Notes under the pieces: model-generated
Told to the model about the DNA's origin: nothing
What the model saw: only the letters and a program-made list of their open reading frames with translations
Database searches by the model: none
Shown: piece after piece, positions 19,689-30,269 of the stretch
How the letters are laid out: each line of letters begins with the position of its first letter
Numbering within the stretch: position 1 is the first letter of the stretch
Translations under genes and position numbers: made by a program
Assembly (NCBI GenBank): GCA_001598975.1
Contig: BBXU01001394.1
Span: forward strand, 1-35,482
Reading direction: 5' to 3'
Source of the DNA: Parachlorella kessleri
Taxonomy: Eukaryota; Chlorophyta; Trebouxiophyceae; Chlorellales; Chlorellaceae
Length of the DNA: 35,482 bases

Positions 19689-22621
19689 ATGGGTGCCACG
19701 TTGAGTATCGCCAGCGAAGCACAGGCAGCCCCAGTCAAGCGGCTGCCCAGCATTGCTGAGAGGCCTGAGGTGGTGGAGACTGTGGAATCTGAGGAGCTGC
19801 ACGTGCCGGTGGTGAAGCATGGGGAGCAGCCATACATAGAAGAACAGGACAGGTAGGCGGGTGGGATTGGGTGGGTGGCGCGCGGGCGGGCGGGTGGGTC
19901 CAAGTGCAGCCGCATGCTAAGAGCAGCTAGAGGTGGTTAGAGCTGGTCAAGGTCATTGCACCATGTGGGGCCTTTGAGCAGTGCATATGCTGTAGTCAGC
20001 TGTGGAGCGCTGCTGGTGATGTAGAGAAGAGTCAGCATACCGGTATAGAAGAGGGCATGCGGTCAGGTGGTCAGCCCGGGCTGGTGGTGGCAGGTGGGGT
20101 GGCTTTAGGGGAATGGGTGGCGTGGAGCCGGCGCTTTGCCTGCCACCCCCATTGGCGTGCAGCGGCGCGGTGCAGCGGCTCTTGTTCTGCACAGCACGCA
20201 GCCGCAGCGCAAGCTACGCCTTCGCCAGCAATGGCTGCATTAGGTGAACACAGCTGAATCGGGTGGGAGCTGGATGAAGGAATGGGTATTAAGAGCACAT
20301 ACCAGTTGCACGGCCTACGTGTGGGCTCTCATGCAGCCCACCTTGTGGGTTCTCATGCAGCCCGCCTGGTGGGTTACCTGCAGGGACTTTGCCGGGATGG
20401 ACTTTGACAAGGCCAAGCCCGTGATGCAGCTTGAGGGCCAGGACAACCCTGAGTTCACACATGACAAGCTGCAGCTGGCGCCGCCCCTCAAACTCAAAGC
20501 CTTCAACCACGTAGGTGGGTCATAGCCGTGTTCAGCCAGCCTTCTCCTGCCATCTGGAGCGTTGCATCCCTAGGTTGCATTGGAATGTACACCAGGGATG
20601 TGGGGTGTGAGCCAGGCGTGCGTGCATCCTGGGTTTGATGGCTAGGCAGAGGCAAGTTAGTCCTGTCCACACTGTGTCTGTAGAGGGGCTTCACACATGC
20701 AAGCAGCAGCTCCTGCAGCAGGCTCCTGCTCCTGGCAGATGCCAAGCCCCGGCCATTCAGTGCCACCCAGGCCATGTGCTGCTGCATCCACCCCTGTGCC
20801 TGCCATTCGCCTCGCTGTGGGCCCCAAGAATCCACGGTTATGTTCTTGTTATGGGCGTTTGTTGTGTAGCCCTGGGAGTGGACGACGTGGATGCCATCAG
20901 GCGGTTCTACACCAAGGTCCTAGGATTTGAGGAGATCCCCCGCCCCGACCTGGGCTTTGATGGCGCCTGGTGAGTCGGGCCCGCCCGGCTACCATTCTGT
21001 CTTGCTTCCCCCTGGGCTGCTTACCTCCTTGCTAGTGATGTAACATCTTGGGGTGCCTGAAAGCACTGCTACCTGTGGGTGCCCAAGGAAATCGTAGAGA
21101 AGGGCGAGCAGGCTGGCCTGCTATTCAGGGCTTCCATGCCCTTGAATGGCATGTGGTGGTGGCAGAAATACTGTAGCACACAAGCAATCCCAGGCTGCAC
21201 TGTAGCACAGCTTAGTTTGGCTCACACGCGGCGGCTAAGGGGTTCTTGTCGATGGTGCGTGGCTGCAGGCTGTATGGGATGGGGTTCATGATTCACGTCA
21301 TACAGAAGGACCACAATGTGCCCTTGAAGTACAGGGATTGGAAGGTGCGTGGCCGCCAGCTCGTGCAGAGTTCTTGGGTGGTTCAGGGTTTAGGGTTCTC
21401 CAGGCGGATATTGTAGCAGACTTCACAAGTTTGGGACGCCTGAGGGCATCTGTCATTCATTGGGCGCAAAATTGCGGCCATTCTACTCGCACGTATCGTA
21501 GAGGGGCGCTGCTGTTGCACTCTTAAGTTGGGTATGGGAACGGGCTCAGTGCTTACAAGCCTACGGGTGTTTCTTCCCTGATTGCAGGACCAGTATAGTG
21601 AGAAACCGGAAGCATGGTACATCCGGAGGGACCATCATTTGGGTTAGTCGAAAGGGATTTGTAGACTGGGGTTTGTTATGGTGTGTTGGGTTGCTCTGGG
21701 GCGTTGTGATGCTCTTGAGGGACGGAGGGCAGACGGCATCTCTAGCACTGGTAGGACGTAGCAAGTGGGATGTCACAAAGACATATTGCGAGGCTGGCGA
21801 GCCTGTCTCAGCGGCTGTCCAGCATGGTATCTGATATACGGACAGCCAGCCAAGTTTAGCTATAGGTGCGTGTGACAGCAAAGGTTGGCCAGCCAAAATT
21901 TGTGTCCTTGGCTCGTGATGATGTGTGGCGTGCATGGAGGCCTTTCTGCAAGCCTGGTCTGTTGGCAGTGTTGGAGGGTGCTTGACATTCTCAAGCACAA
22001 CAACAACACCTTGGACGCGCTCATTACACCGAACGGCAATGGTGCCGTGCAGCCTTTGAAGTGGAGGACTTTGACGAGACTGAGCACGTGCTGCGCCAGC
22101 ACGGTGTGGAGTACAGCCGCCATGTGCTGCCCGATGCTAATGTGCGGCAGCTGTTCCTGTATGATCCGGAGGGGTAAGCGGGGTCCAGAGTTGGAGCAGC
22201 TGGGAGGGAGTGTGTGTGTGTGTGAGGGTGTGTGTGGTGGGGGGGGGGAGGGTGGGGGGTTGGGTCAGTTGTGGTAGCTTGCCCATGCTGTTCCTTGCCT
22301 TCAAGCATTGATGAGGTAAGCTTGCTTGGATAAAGTCTGGTAACGCAAAGGACGAGCCACTGAGAATGGCTGTGGGCTCTGTCTGGGGCATGGCTGGGTA
22401 GCGGACCGGCGGGCCGCTGATGTTTGGCATGGTCTTAGGGCAGCAGGGAGTGTACGACTTCTTCAGAAAGTGTGCTCCCCTGCGCCTCATCCTACCCAAC
22501 GGGTATTGCATTCTCAGCTCATATGGCCACTGGAGTTCCATGCAGGAATGGCATTGAGATAGGCGTGTACGACAACACGAGGGCTTTCCTGAAGAGCAAA
22601 GGATGCCACATTAAGCTCTAG
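19689..22621 (+). CDS. VOC/glyoxalase-I-fold family protein
   Basis: Exons are 19689-19852, 20384-20514, 20870-20969, 21269-21344, 21588-21642, 22053-22173 and 22546-22621 (stop TAG), 240 aa with consistent phases. After an extension of about 95 residues the protein reads as a vicinal-oxygen-chelate domain: LKAFNHVALGVDDVDAIRRF, YTKVLGFEEI, DLGFDGAWLYGMGFMIHVIQ, RRDHHLAFEVEDFDE, LFLYDPEGNGIEIGVYDN. H of NHVAL, H of RDHHLAF and E of NGIEIG occupy the metal-ligand positions of the fold. It resembles plant lactoylglutathione lyase-like proteins, but the true substrate is not evident. The start MGATLSIA fits an N-myristoylation motif (Gly2, Ser6). The donor of exon 2 is GTAG/GTGGGT; only the downstream GT gives the correct frame. 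Confidence 0.88.
20321..20383 (+). repeat. 24-bp tandem repeat at an acceptor, about 2.6 copies
   Basis: Copies start at 20321, 20345 and 20369. The first two contain TCTCATGCAGCCC, a usable-looking acceptor; the third, shortened, ends in the real acceptor TTACCTGCAG of the VOC gene's second exon. Confidence 0.85.
22211..22259 (+). repeat. GT- and G-rich low-complexity tract in a VOC intron
   Basis: A (GT)n run followed by a run of nine or more G residues and GGT-rich sequence, just downstream of the donor at 22174. Confidence 0.8.
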
Positions 22622-23416
22622 GCAGCATGGCTGGCGCCTGGTCAAGGCATTAGACCCAGCTCTGCCCCATTGGGTTGATTTTTCATGTGGGCAATGTACC
22701 AATTTTGATGCCTATTTCGTTGGCAGCGTGAACCCAGGACTGTGATGTGTGTTGTAGGTGGGGGTTAGGCAGCCTGTGCTTGTGGATGGAAAGCTGTTTT
22801 GTTCCAGGCTACTTTTTGCTGCTTTGCTGTCCCGTTGCGCTTGTATCTGCCAGCATTTGGCCATTTGACATTCTCAGGAACTGTCAGCACTCCCAGGACT
22901 TGGTCATCTCTTCATTCATTGGTGCATGCGCACATTGTCTCCCGTCCCACTATAGGAAGCTTGTAGCTTGAGAGGGCCTGGCTTGTATATTTGTTGCTGT
23001 CCAGGCGTCAGGAGTAGAAATTGTTGTTGCCTTGCTGCTGCCAGTGATTGTTTGTTTTGTGGAGCATTGCCAGGAAGGAGCAGTTGTGCACAGGTCATTG
23101 TAAGCAGTGTCACTCGCGACCTGAGCTGAGCCGGACACAAGAGCAGATGTGGTGAGGAAGCCCCAGTCTAGGACGGTCCTTTGGACTACAAGTCTCAGTG
23201 TGGACGCCAGGAAACGCCCTTGAGCGCACATAGCCTGTCTCTAAGCGCAAGCTAGACTGTTGGGGAGCTGCACAGAGGTTAAGATGCACGGGTATCCTCC
23301 AAGGAGGCGCCTGATACCCTGCATTCGATACCCTGCACCCGAGGTTGCATTTTCTAAAGCCAACAGCAAAACGTCTACACAAGGCCTTGGTTCTCTAACG
23401 CACGTCCTCCCTTCCG
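22622..23416. other. Intergenic: VOC 3'UTR and BolA promoter
   Basis: No supported coding sequence. A TGTAA at 23099-23103 ends the VOC transcript, leaving about 300 bp for the BolA promoter and leader. Confidence 0.6.
23099..23103 (+). terminator. TGTAA polyadenylation signal, VOC gene
   Basis: First TGTAA after the stop at 22621, giving a 3'UTR near 490 nt. Confidence 0.6.
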
Positions 23417-24273
23417 ATGGTCACGGCAGACGACCTTCACGACGTCCTCAAAGATACGTTGAAGGCAGAAGACGTAAAAGTAGAACAGCTGGAAGGGTAA
23501 GACCGCATTTGTTACCCCGCGTATGTTCCGGTTTGTCCACATCAGGTGTGCCATTCGCATGTTGGGGTTGCACTGCGGCACCAAGAGGGCTGGGCCAGCT
23601 GGGAAGGCCAGGACGTTCAGGAAGATGCTCTGTTGCAAGGTCCAGTTTTTGGGCGGGTTTTGGATGGCATCCTAATTTCACCACCCGTCAAGGCTTGTGC
23701 ACCATGTCACGCAGTGCCACGTGACCACTGTGGCGCACACACAATAGGGCTGGAGCAGCTCGACTGAACGACGCCTGTCAGTCTGCACAGACAAGGGGTT
23801 CAGCACCTTGCAGTCACCTTGTTGGTGAGCGTGTGCCATGCAGGTGTGGCCCCAGCTTTGAGGTGTATGTAGTGTCACAAGAGTTTGAGGGCAAGCGGTT
23901 GCTAGAGCGGCACAAGCTGATCAATGCAGCTGTTGCAGAGTTCATGCCTCAAATACATGTGAGTCGACGCTGCCGGTCTGCAGGCTCTTAGGCTGGAGCG
24001 TTAGCCCACCTTGCTGCCCTGAAGAGACTGCAAAGTTCTGTTTGTGCAAAGTAGGCGGCCTGCATCATCATGGCTTGTTGACCAGGACCTGCTCTAGCTA
24101 GACCTCCTGTGGGCCCTTCTCAAGGGACCGTTGCATGTTGCAACAGGCAGCGTGGCGCAGGCATCTGTTTTTCAGCTGCGTGTCCTGTCTTAGTTGCTCA
24201 GTGCTTGGACATGCAGGCATTGTCTGTAAAGAAGTGCTGGACCCCCGCACAAGAAGCCGCTGCGGGCTCCTAG
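23417..24273 (+). CDS. BOLA2: BolA-family protein, BOLA2 type
   Basis: Exons are 23417-23496, 23844-23958 and 24217-24273 (stop TAG), 83 aa, a normal size for a cytosolic BolA2. The order matches the family: N-terminal helix MVTADDLHDVLKDTLKAED, strand VKVEQLE, GCGPSFEVYVVSQEFEGK, the helix-turn segment RLLERHKLINAAVAEFM, and QIHALSVKKCWTP. The Cys of GCGPSF and the conserved His of RHKLIN are the residues that BolA2 proteins use to share a [2Fe-2S] cluster with a monothiol glutaredoxin, in cytosolic iron-sulfur trafficking and iron sensing. No transit peptide is apparent, which favours the BOLA2 rather than the organellar class. No TGTAA was seen between its stop and the next gene; the TGTAA at about 24224-24228 is inside the last exon. 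Confidence 0.9.
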
Positions 24274-24820
24274 GAGACATTTCAGGACCCGCACCGCTGT
24301 ACTCGGGTTCCCACGAGTACCACTGTGTTGCTGAGGTGTCTAATAGCTACTGCTGACGTGCGCTTCTATGCATGCTTTCCTCTTACACGTTGCAACACGT
24401 ACCCAGAAGAACCTAGGGGTGGGAAGGGCCCACATGAAGATGGGATCCCCCCCCCCTTCGTCACCTTTGCAAAACAGCTCGAGTTAGCTAGGCATCCGTC
24501 GCATCCCGTGAAGTCCAAGAAGTATGTAGGCACTGCCATGAGGGCTATTGCAAGTGTTATTGCAATTAATTGATGTGTCTGGTCACGTACTGGAAGCGCT
24601 TGTATGCCTGTTGACCCTTATAGAGCAGATGAAGTAAGGAATGGGGACCTGCACTCTGCCCCCCCCCCCCCCGCCCCTTGCGCGCCCCACGCAACACTCA
24701 CATCCTTAGTCACCATTGCAAAATAGATCCGTCTGAGTCCTCACAAGTGACAATTTGGCCTGCAATGCCGTTGGATATTGCATTGTTGCACGTTCGATCA
24801 GCAGCCAGTCGGTAAGGAGA
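24274..24820. other. Intergenic BolA-MON1 spacer with two poly-C tracts
   Basis: No supported gene. C10 at 24447-24456 and C14 at 24659-24672 are followed by similar sequences: GTCACCTTTGCAAAACAG at 24460 and GTCACCATTGCAAAATAG at 24709, which suggests an old local duplication. Confidence 0.55.
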
Positions 24821-27800
24821 ATGGCGGACCAGAGCGAAAACACTGAGCCCGAGCAGCTGGCTGGCCTGAGTCTAGCTGAAGACGTTGTGATCGGTCATGA
24901 TTCAATAGACGTTGCCAGTGCAGCCCAGCACCGATCAGAGGATCAGCAGCAGCGTCGAGGGTCCGCTCCAGGCAGCGAATTATCGGGGGACGAGGAAGAC
25001 CAAGGGTCAGAACTTGAGACAATGTCGCTGTACAGCTCATTTGGCGCACGCAGCCCCGCAGTTGCTTCACTATTTGGGGACGCCACAGCGGCTGCAGCCA
25101 CAACAGGGGCAGGGCTGGAGACAACCTCAGCCATAACAGACCCAACGCCACGACCACCCGCCTGGGATGAGCAGGCCGCCGAAGCTGCTAGCGCAGCTGC
25201 AGCGGCCGCAGCAGCGGCCGCTGCCGCGTCCTCTTCAAGTGGGTTGGTCGGCGGCGAGGCTGCCGCAGGGCTGCGTCGCTACCCCAAGCATGTCTTTGTG
25301 TTCTCCAGCGCTGGGAAGCCAGTGTACAGCCTGCATGGCGACGAGGAGGAGCTGGCAGGGCTGATGGCCGCGGCTCAGGCCATCATGTCGGTTGTGCAGA
25401 GTGGCGGCCAGCAGCTCAAGCACCTCAGGCAAGCCTCTGGGATGCAGCTCGGCACTGATGGGTTGGTGGGGTATGTAAGCATGTCTGCTTGGTCCTCACT
25501 TTGTTCACGGACCTGAACTTATATGCCAACACATGGGCTGTTCTTTCTGGACAGGTGTTGTATTAGGATTGCTGGCAGGGGATTTTGTGGCCGTACCCGT
25601 GAGAGGCCGAGCAGGCGATTGTAGTTACCGCTTGCGCCATGCGTGGGACACACGTGTGTACAGGAGCAGTCCCAGGAGAAAGCCTGCCTTGCTTGCAGAG
25701 CAGGGCGCCATGTCATCGCGTTTTTTGACCGAGCTCCGCTGTACCTTGTGGGCTTCTCTGCCCTGGGGGAGCCGCCTGCAGTGCTCCGTATGCAGGTGCG
25801 CTCATGGGTGCCTCCATCCATGCAAGCTTAGCTTGTGGATGCTGGTTGTGGTGGTTTACCACGTGGTTGTGGTGGATTGTGATTTGCCAAGCTAGCCTCC
25901 ATGCATTGAGGAGCAGACTGACCGCCCCGTGGGTCGCTGGGGAGGCTGCCCTTGTAGCTGTTTCAAGGGACTTTGTGCGCGCAGTCTGTCTCCAAGTCGC
26001 ACGACACCTTGTGCAAGTCGTCCCTGTCTCTGTCCTGGCTGCAGCTGTCCCTCGTTCATGGTCAGCTGGTGTCGTTGTTGACAGCCTCAGCCCTGGCCTC
26101 TATCTTCAGGCGCAACCCCGGCTATGACCTACGCAAGCTTCTAGGTGAGGCAAACCACACACTTTGCACCCATGCAAGGCCATGCATGCCCAGTGCACCC
26201 TGGTTTTTCATGGCTACACATGGTGCAGATGCTTCAAGAGGTCTTTACGTAGGGCCATTCACAGGCACTGGCTCAACGAAGCTGTTTGTGCAAGGCAGGC
26301 TTTCCTACCCCATCTGGCTGCAGGGGGCACCGATGTCATGCTTGAGCAGCTGATATCTAGCTTCTCCCTCAGCCCAGCAGCAGCTCTGGGGGCGGTGCCC
26401 TCGCTCCCCCTGGCCCCTCCCGTGCGCACGATGCTCAGCGGAGCGCTGGGTGCTGCGGTCAGGGTGCGCTTGCGACCGACAAAGTGGCACTCAGCAACAG
26501 AGTGAAGGGGTGGCAGACCGTGATTTGCAACGGGCTGGGGTGCTTGCGGCATTGCCACTGGGGCGATCAGCGTACCAGCAACACCGAACGAAGGCTGCTG
26601 ATGCTTCAGGTCCCCATTGTCTCATGCAGTGTGGCTCCCTCTTGGCCTCGCCTCGCTCCTGGACGCTATTAAGGGCCTGCCATGGCAACAGCACCCGCGA
26701 TAATCTGGGTATCTAATGCCCCACCCCGCCCTCTGCAGGACAGCAACTCCCTCTTTGGGCTGCTGACTGCCGGGAACCATGTGGTCACGCTGTGCTGCCC
26801 CCAGACCTCGCCCCTGGGGCCATGGGACCTCCTGCTCTTACAGAACTTTTTGCTGTCCAGGTGAGACCTGCGTGTGTCAACCAGGCGTGTGTGGCAACTA
26901 TGCCACAGGTCGGAATCCACACGAGGTTCCTGGTGGTGGCTCCGGAAGGCCTCTGCAAGCAGTAGCCGAGCAGTGGGAGCCCGGTGCTGGTGGAAATCTG
27001 CATGGCGCTCCTGCTTGTGGCTGTAAAGCGTGCTACTCCTTGTGAGACAAGTAGTGCACTGCAGTTCTGCTCCCTCCTCCACCAGCAGGCCCCCAGGCCC
27101 AGCACACCCTGTCCTGCAACAAGCCCGCCGTTCCTCTGGCGACACTCCCCTCCATCCCCCACTGCCCCGCCGCTTGCAGTCCCGCCCTCCGACAGGCCGA
27201 GGCCTTCACTCCCTTCTGCCTCCCGCACTACAACCCCTCGGCCAACCTGCACGCGTACGTGCACTACCTCCACCCACCCTCGGGCGTCGCGGTGGTGCTG
27301 CTCTGTGGCAGCCCCCCCGACTTCCATGCGCTCTCCGCGGCCAGGAGCCGCATGCAGCGGGACCTAGAGGCAGCAGGCACCCTACAGGTGAGGTGCAGCT
27401 GCTGGAGTGTCCTTATCAGTGGCAGGTAGCGCAAGCAGGGAGAGCGGTGAAAGGTCAGTAATATTTATAAGGCATCAGGGGCTTTAGGGCTCCTCAAGGA
27501 GGCTAATTCCATAGTGGTCAAGGTTGGGTCCATCATTGGCTAAAGCCGCATGATTGCTGAGCATCATTGGCTAAAGCCGCATGATTGCTGAGGGAGGCTC
27601 AACTCTTGTGTTGTAGACATAAAACTATACGTGGTTGCCGTGCTGCCAATAGAGGCGCTCAAAGCTGGCACACGAGTCCTCCCAGCATTGCCAAGTTGGT
27701 TTCTGGTTCTCAATTGGGTTGAGTTTGTTGATGTGGCGGGGCAGTGCAACAGAGATGAGGTTGGCTTAACTGTACTGACAGGGCGGGATGCACTCATGCT

Positions 27801-28818
27801 CTGAGACTAGCCTGAGAGAGAGATAATGCACGATTTGGTCATAAGGAGGGCAGTCTAAATAGGAAATGGTGGCAGGGCAAGCGTGGGCTGACAGGGCTGA
27901 AAGCAAGGCATGCTCTTGGGCCCTGCCTTCTGAGTTCATCTGCAGCACATTGCATCGACCAATGCGGAGAACTGCGGCCCTTGTTGCTCCCTCGCTTGTA
28001 GGCTCTCATATCAGCAGCAGCAGCAGCCAGCAGCGATGGCAGTGAGGACCCCAGGCGCAGCGGCAGCGCTGCCCTAGCCATTGGCAGCGGCATCCCAAAG
28101 CAGGCAGGCGGCGGCAGCATAGGTACCACCCCACTGCTGCACTTTGCCTACCGGCACAGCGGCAAGCAGCAGTTTGTGATGGCGCCCTTTTCCGAGCCAC
28201 TCGACTGCCCATCCCTGCGTCAGGTGAGGTGATAAGGGCGGTGAACAGAACCTAGTTACCATCAGGTCCTGTTCAATGCATATCATCTCTTGCATACATG
28301 CTGGCCTCACAGGCTAGTGCGGGCGCCATGGCGCTGCCTTGAAGGCAAGATTTACTGCCAGGCCCACCTCACATCAGTCGTGTCCTGCACCCTGGGCCTG
28401 CCCTCTAGCGGTGACAAGCCATGGCAGACATCCACATAGAGGCTGGCTGGCAGACCAGTGAGTGGTGCAACGCATGATATGAAGAACTTGTCGGACTGGA
28501 AAGTCCAACATTCTTCATTTCGTCTGCCACCTTCCAAACCCAAGGCCCGCATTTGACATACTGCAGGCAGTAGGTGTTGCCTACAGCCAGTTGCGAGCAG
28601 CCATGTACGACAGCGCCGGCGAGGTGGCAGCAAGCTCCGGACCCATGCAGCGGCTGCGGTACGAGGCCCGCCAGCACTTTGTACTGCTGGCCACAGTGAC
28701 CCCTGAGGCCGAGCTCTACCTCACCCTGGACCCCCTGGTTGACAAGCTGGCTGCGGCGGCGCTGCACGACCGGCTTGCAGCGTGGCTGCAGGGACGCCAT
28801 GAGGAGCTCTTCTTTTAA
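24821..28818 (+). CDS. MON1: MON1, vacuolar fusion protein (Rab7 GEF subunit)
   Basis: Exons are 24821-25428, 25699-25795, 26045-26144, 26324-26463, 26739-26860, 27180-27387, 28002-28223 and 28567-28818 (stop TAA), 582 aa. ATG 24821 is the first in-frame ATG. After about 145 acidic, Ala/Ser-rich residues the MON1/SAND core appears in order: KHVFVFSSAGKPVYSLHGDE, HLRAGRHVIAFFDRAPLYLV, LVHGQLVSLL, LRKLLGGTDVMLEQLISSFS, DSNSLFGLLTAGNHVVTL, FTPFCLPHYNPSANLHAYVH, and a C-terminal YEARQHFVLLATVTPEAELY ... EELFF. MON1 pairs with CCZ1 on late endosomes to load Rab7-type GTPases with GTP before vacuole fusion. The alignment gives clean joins at every intron, including an AG/GCAAGC donor for intron 1. 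The sixth intron carries a 31-bp duplication. The length is typical. Confidence 0.93.
25429..25698 (+). other. GC-AG intron in MON1
   Basis: CACCTCAG/GCAAGC donor, CTTGCAG acceptor. Splicing gives QLKHLR-AGRHVIAFF, matching the ungapped MON1 family pattern, whereas reading through inserts unrelated residues. This is the best supported of the GC donors here because the protein family fixes the junction. Confidence 0.8.
27531..27592 (+). repeat. Perfect 31-bp tandem duplication in MON1 intron 6
   Basis: Two identical units at 27531-27561 and 27562-27592, starting CATCATTGGCTAAAGCC. It lies in mid-intron, away from the splice sites. Confidence 0.95.
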
Positions 28819-29435
28819 CGACTGGCGGGGTATGGTTGGGCTGGTTGGCAGGTCTGCCTCGGCGGCTTAGCTTCGAGTCAGTTGCTGCCCAGCCAGGTTA
28901 AAGGGAGGGACTGTTTGACTTGGGATGAGGAGTTTGTATGCATCCGTGTCTGTAGCTAGGCTTGGTCGTCGCTGCTGGCTGATAGGAGGGCAAGTCGGTA
29001 TTGAAGTTGTTAAATACCTGTTGCCTACACAGGCTGACATATAGCCCACTGCCCTGTGTGAAACCCAATGTCAGTGAGTTCAAAGCTGCGAAAGGCCCTA
29101 CTTTTATATAGCTTTTGGGCAAGACGTGTTCTTCAGCAGGCAACTCAACGGTGGTGAGCGAATAGTCCGCAATGTTGTTCAATAATTCCTCATCTCCAAC
29201 GATCGCCTAAAAATGTTGCTTACCTCATGTCTTACCTCCACCTTACCCCGCCTGGGGACCAAGCAAGCGTAGCACCTTCAGAGTGGGTTCGCGCATAGTT
29301 ACGCGAGGGATCAGAGATGCATGACTCGTCGCGACGGGAGAGATGGAGCGAGATCCCAGTAGCTAGAATCGTTTGTAGCTTTATCGTGCCCTCCTGCAAG
29401 CCAGACAGGGCCCTCTCACTACTAAACCCGACAGG
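28819..29435. other. Intergenic: MON1 3'UTR and promoter of membrane-protein paralogue A
   Basis: No supported gene and no TGTAA; only TGTAG variants (near 28952 and 29374) are seen, so the MON1 transcript end is undetermined. Confidence 0.5.
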
Positions 29436-30269
29436 ATGCGGCAACTTTTGTCCCCTCTTGCCAACCTTACCTCTCCTTCTCCAACCACACAAAACATCAC
29501 GGGGAGGGGAGCGGACTTGCAGCAGCTCAGCTCACCAGGGCAGCCGCCGCCCGCCGCCCCTGCGCCCGTGCGGCCCACAGGGCCCCTCGACAGCGGGTAT
29601 GGGGACTCCAGTACAGACCACTATCTCACGACGGCGATGGTGGTAGCAGCCGTCTGTTTGACAGCAGCCGGCCTCATGGTTATCATCTGCTTCCGGAGGT
29701 GGACGTTTCATAGGTTCCTGCTACCCAGGCTACAAAATGCAGCAGCGAGCAGCGCCCCTCCAGGTGAGCAAGGCGTACTTTTGGGGCTGCTGGTGCGGCT
29801 GAGGCGGGGCTCATTTTTGCCTGGCTTCTTGGAAGCCTTGTCCACCTCTTCTAGCGGCTGTTGATTGTGCGACTTGTACTTGATGAAACACTCCCATGAT
29901 GTTTGTGCTCCTGCAGGCAGCAGAGCGCAAGTACATGTAGAGTGTGTCCCACCTTCGGCAGCCAGCCCCCGCAAGCCTGCGGTGGTGGTGTTGCAACCGG
30001 ACGAAATGGTGGAGGTGGCGTTCCAGGAGGATGCACCTCCGACTCCTGCTTTGCGAGACGGAGCAGCAAATCGTGGGGAACAGGGGACTGCAGGCGGCCA
30101 AGCCGCTGGTTTGGACCGATTTGTCAGCATTCCGCTCCATGATAATCCTGTGGGCGGGGTCCATGGCCAGAGTGCAAGCAGGTTGCGGCCAGGGATCAGT
30201 GGGGCGGCCTTGCATGTGGCTGTGGTGGATTTAGCAAGAGCAGGCTCACTGCCTCAGCCCAAGCAATAG
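29436..30269 (+). CDS. Single-span membrane protein, paralogue A of a tandem pair
   Basis: Exons 29436-29763 and 29917-30269 (stop TAG), 226 aa. There is no cleavable signal peptide. About 63 Pro/Ser-rich N-terminal residues contain two sequons (NLT at 10, NIT at 20). They are followed by one membrane helix at about 64-85 (TTAMVVAAVCLTAAGLMVII) and a basic flank FRRWTFHR, which predicts N-outside, C-cytosolic topology. The intron falls in phase 1 just after the juxtamembrane region. The tail has SPRKPAVVVLQPDEMVEVAFQE and ends VAVVDLARAGSLPQPKQ. These blocks are shared with the gene at 31298. SPRK fits a proline-directed kinase site. I do not recognise the family; roles as a receptor-like or wall-facing anchor are only guesses. 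Confidence 0.75.

Noticed and set aside
22440..22502. Open stretch GVYDFFRKCAPLRLILPNG before the last VOC exon, resembling a duplicate of the preceding exon's end
   Set aside because: Cannot be inserted in phase with the flanking exons, and similarity to LFLYDPEG is too weak to call.
23260..23724. 154-residue + strand frame across the first BolA exon
   Set aside because: Different reading frame from the BolA exon, which has clear family similarity; Arg/Ser-rich shadow.
24224..24228. TGTAA as the BolA poly(A) signal
   Set aside because: It lies inside the last coding exon before the stop codon.
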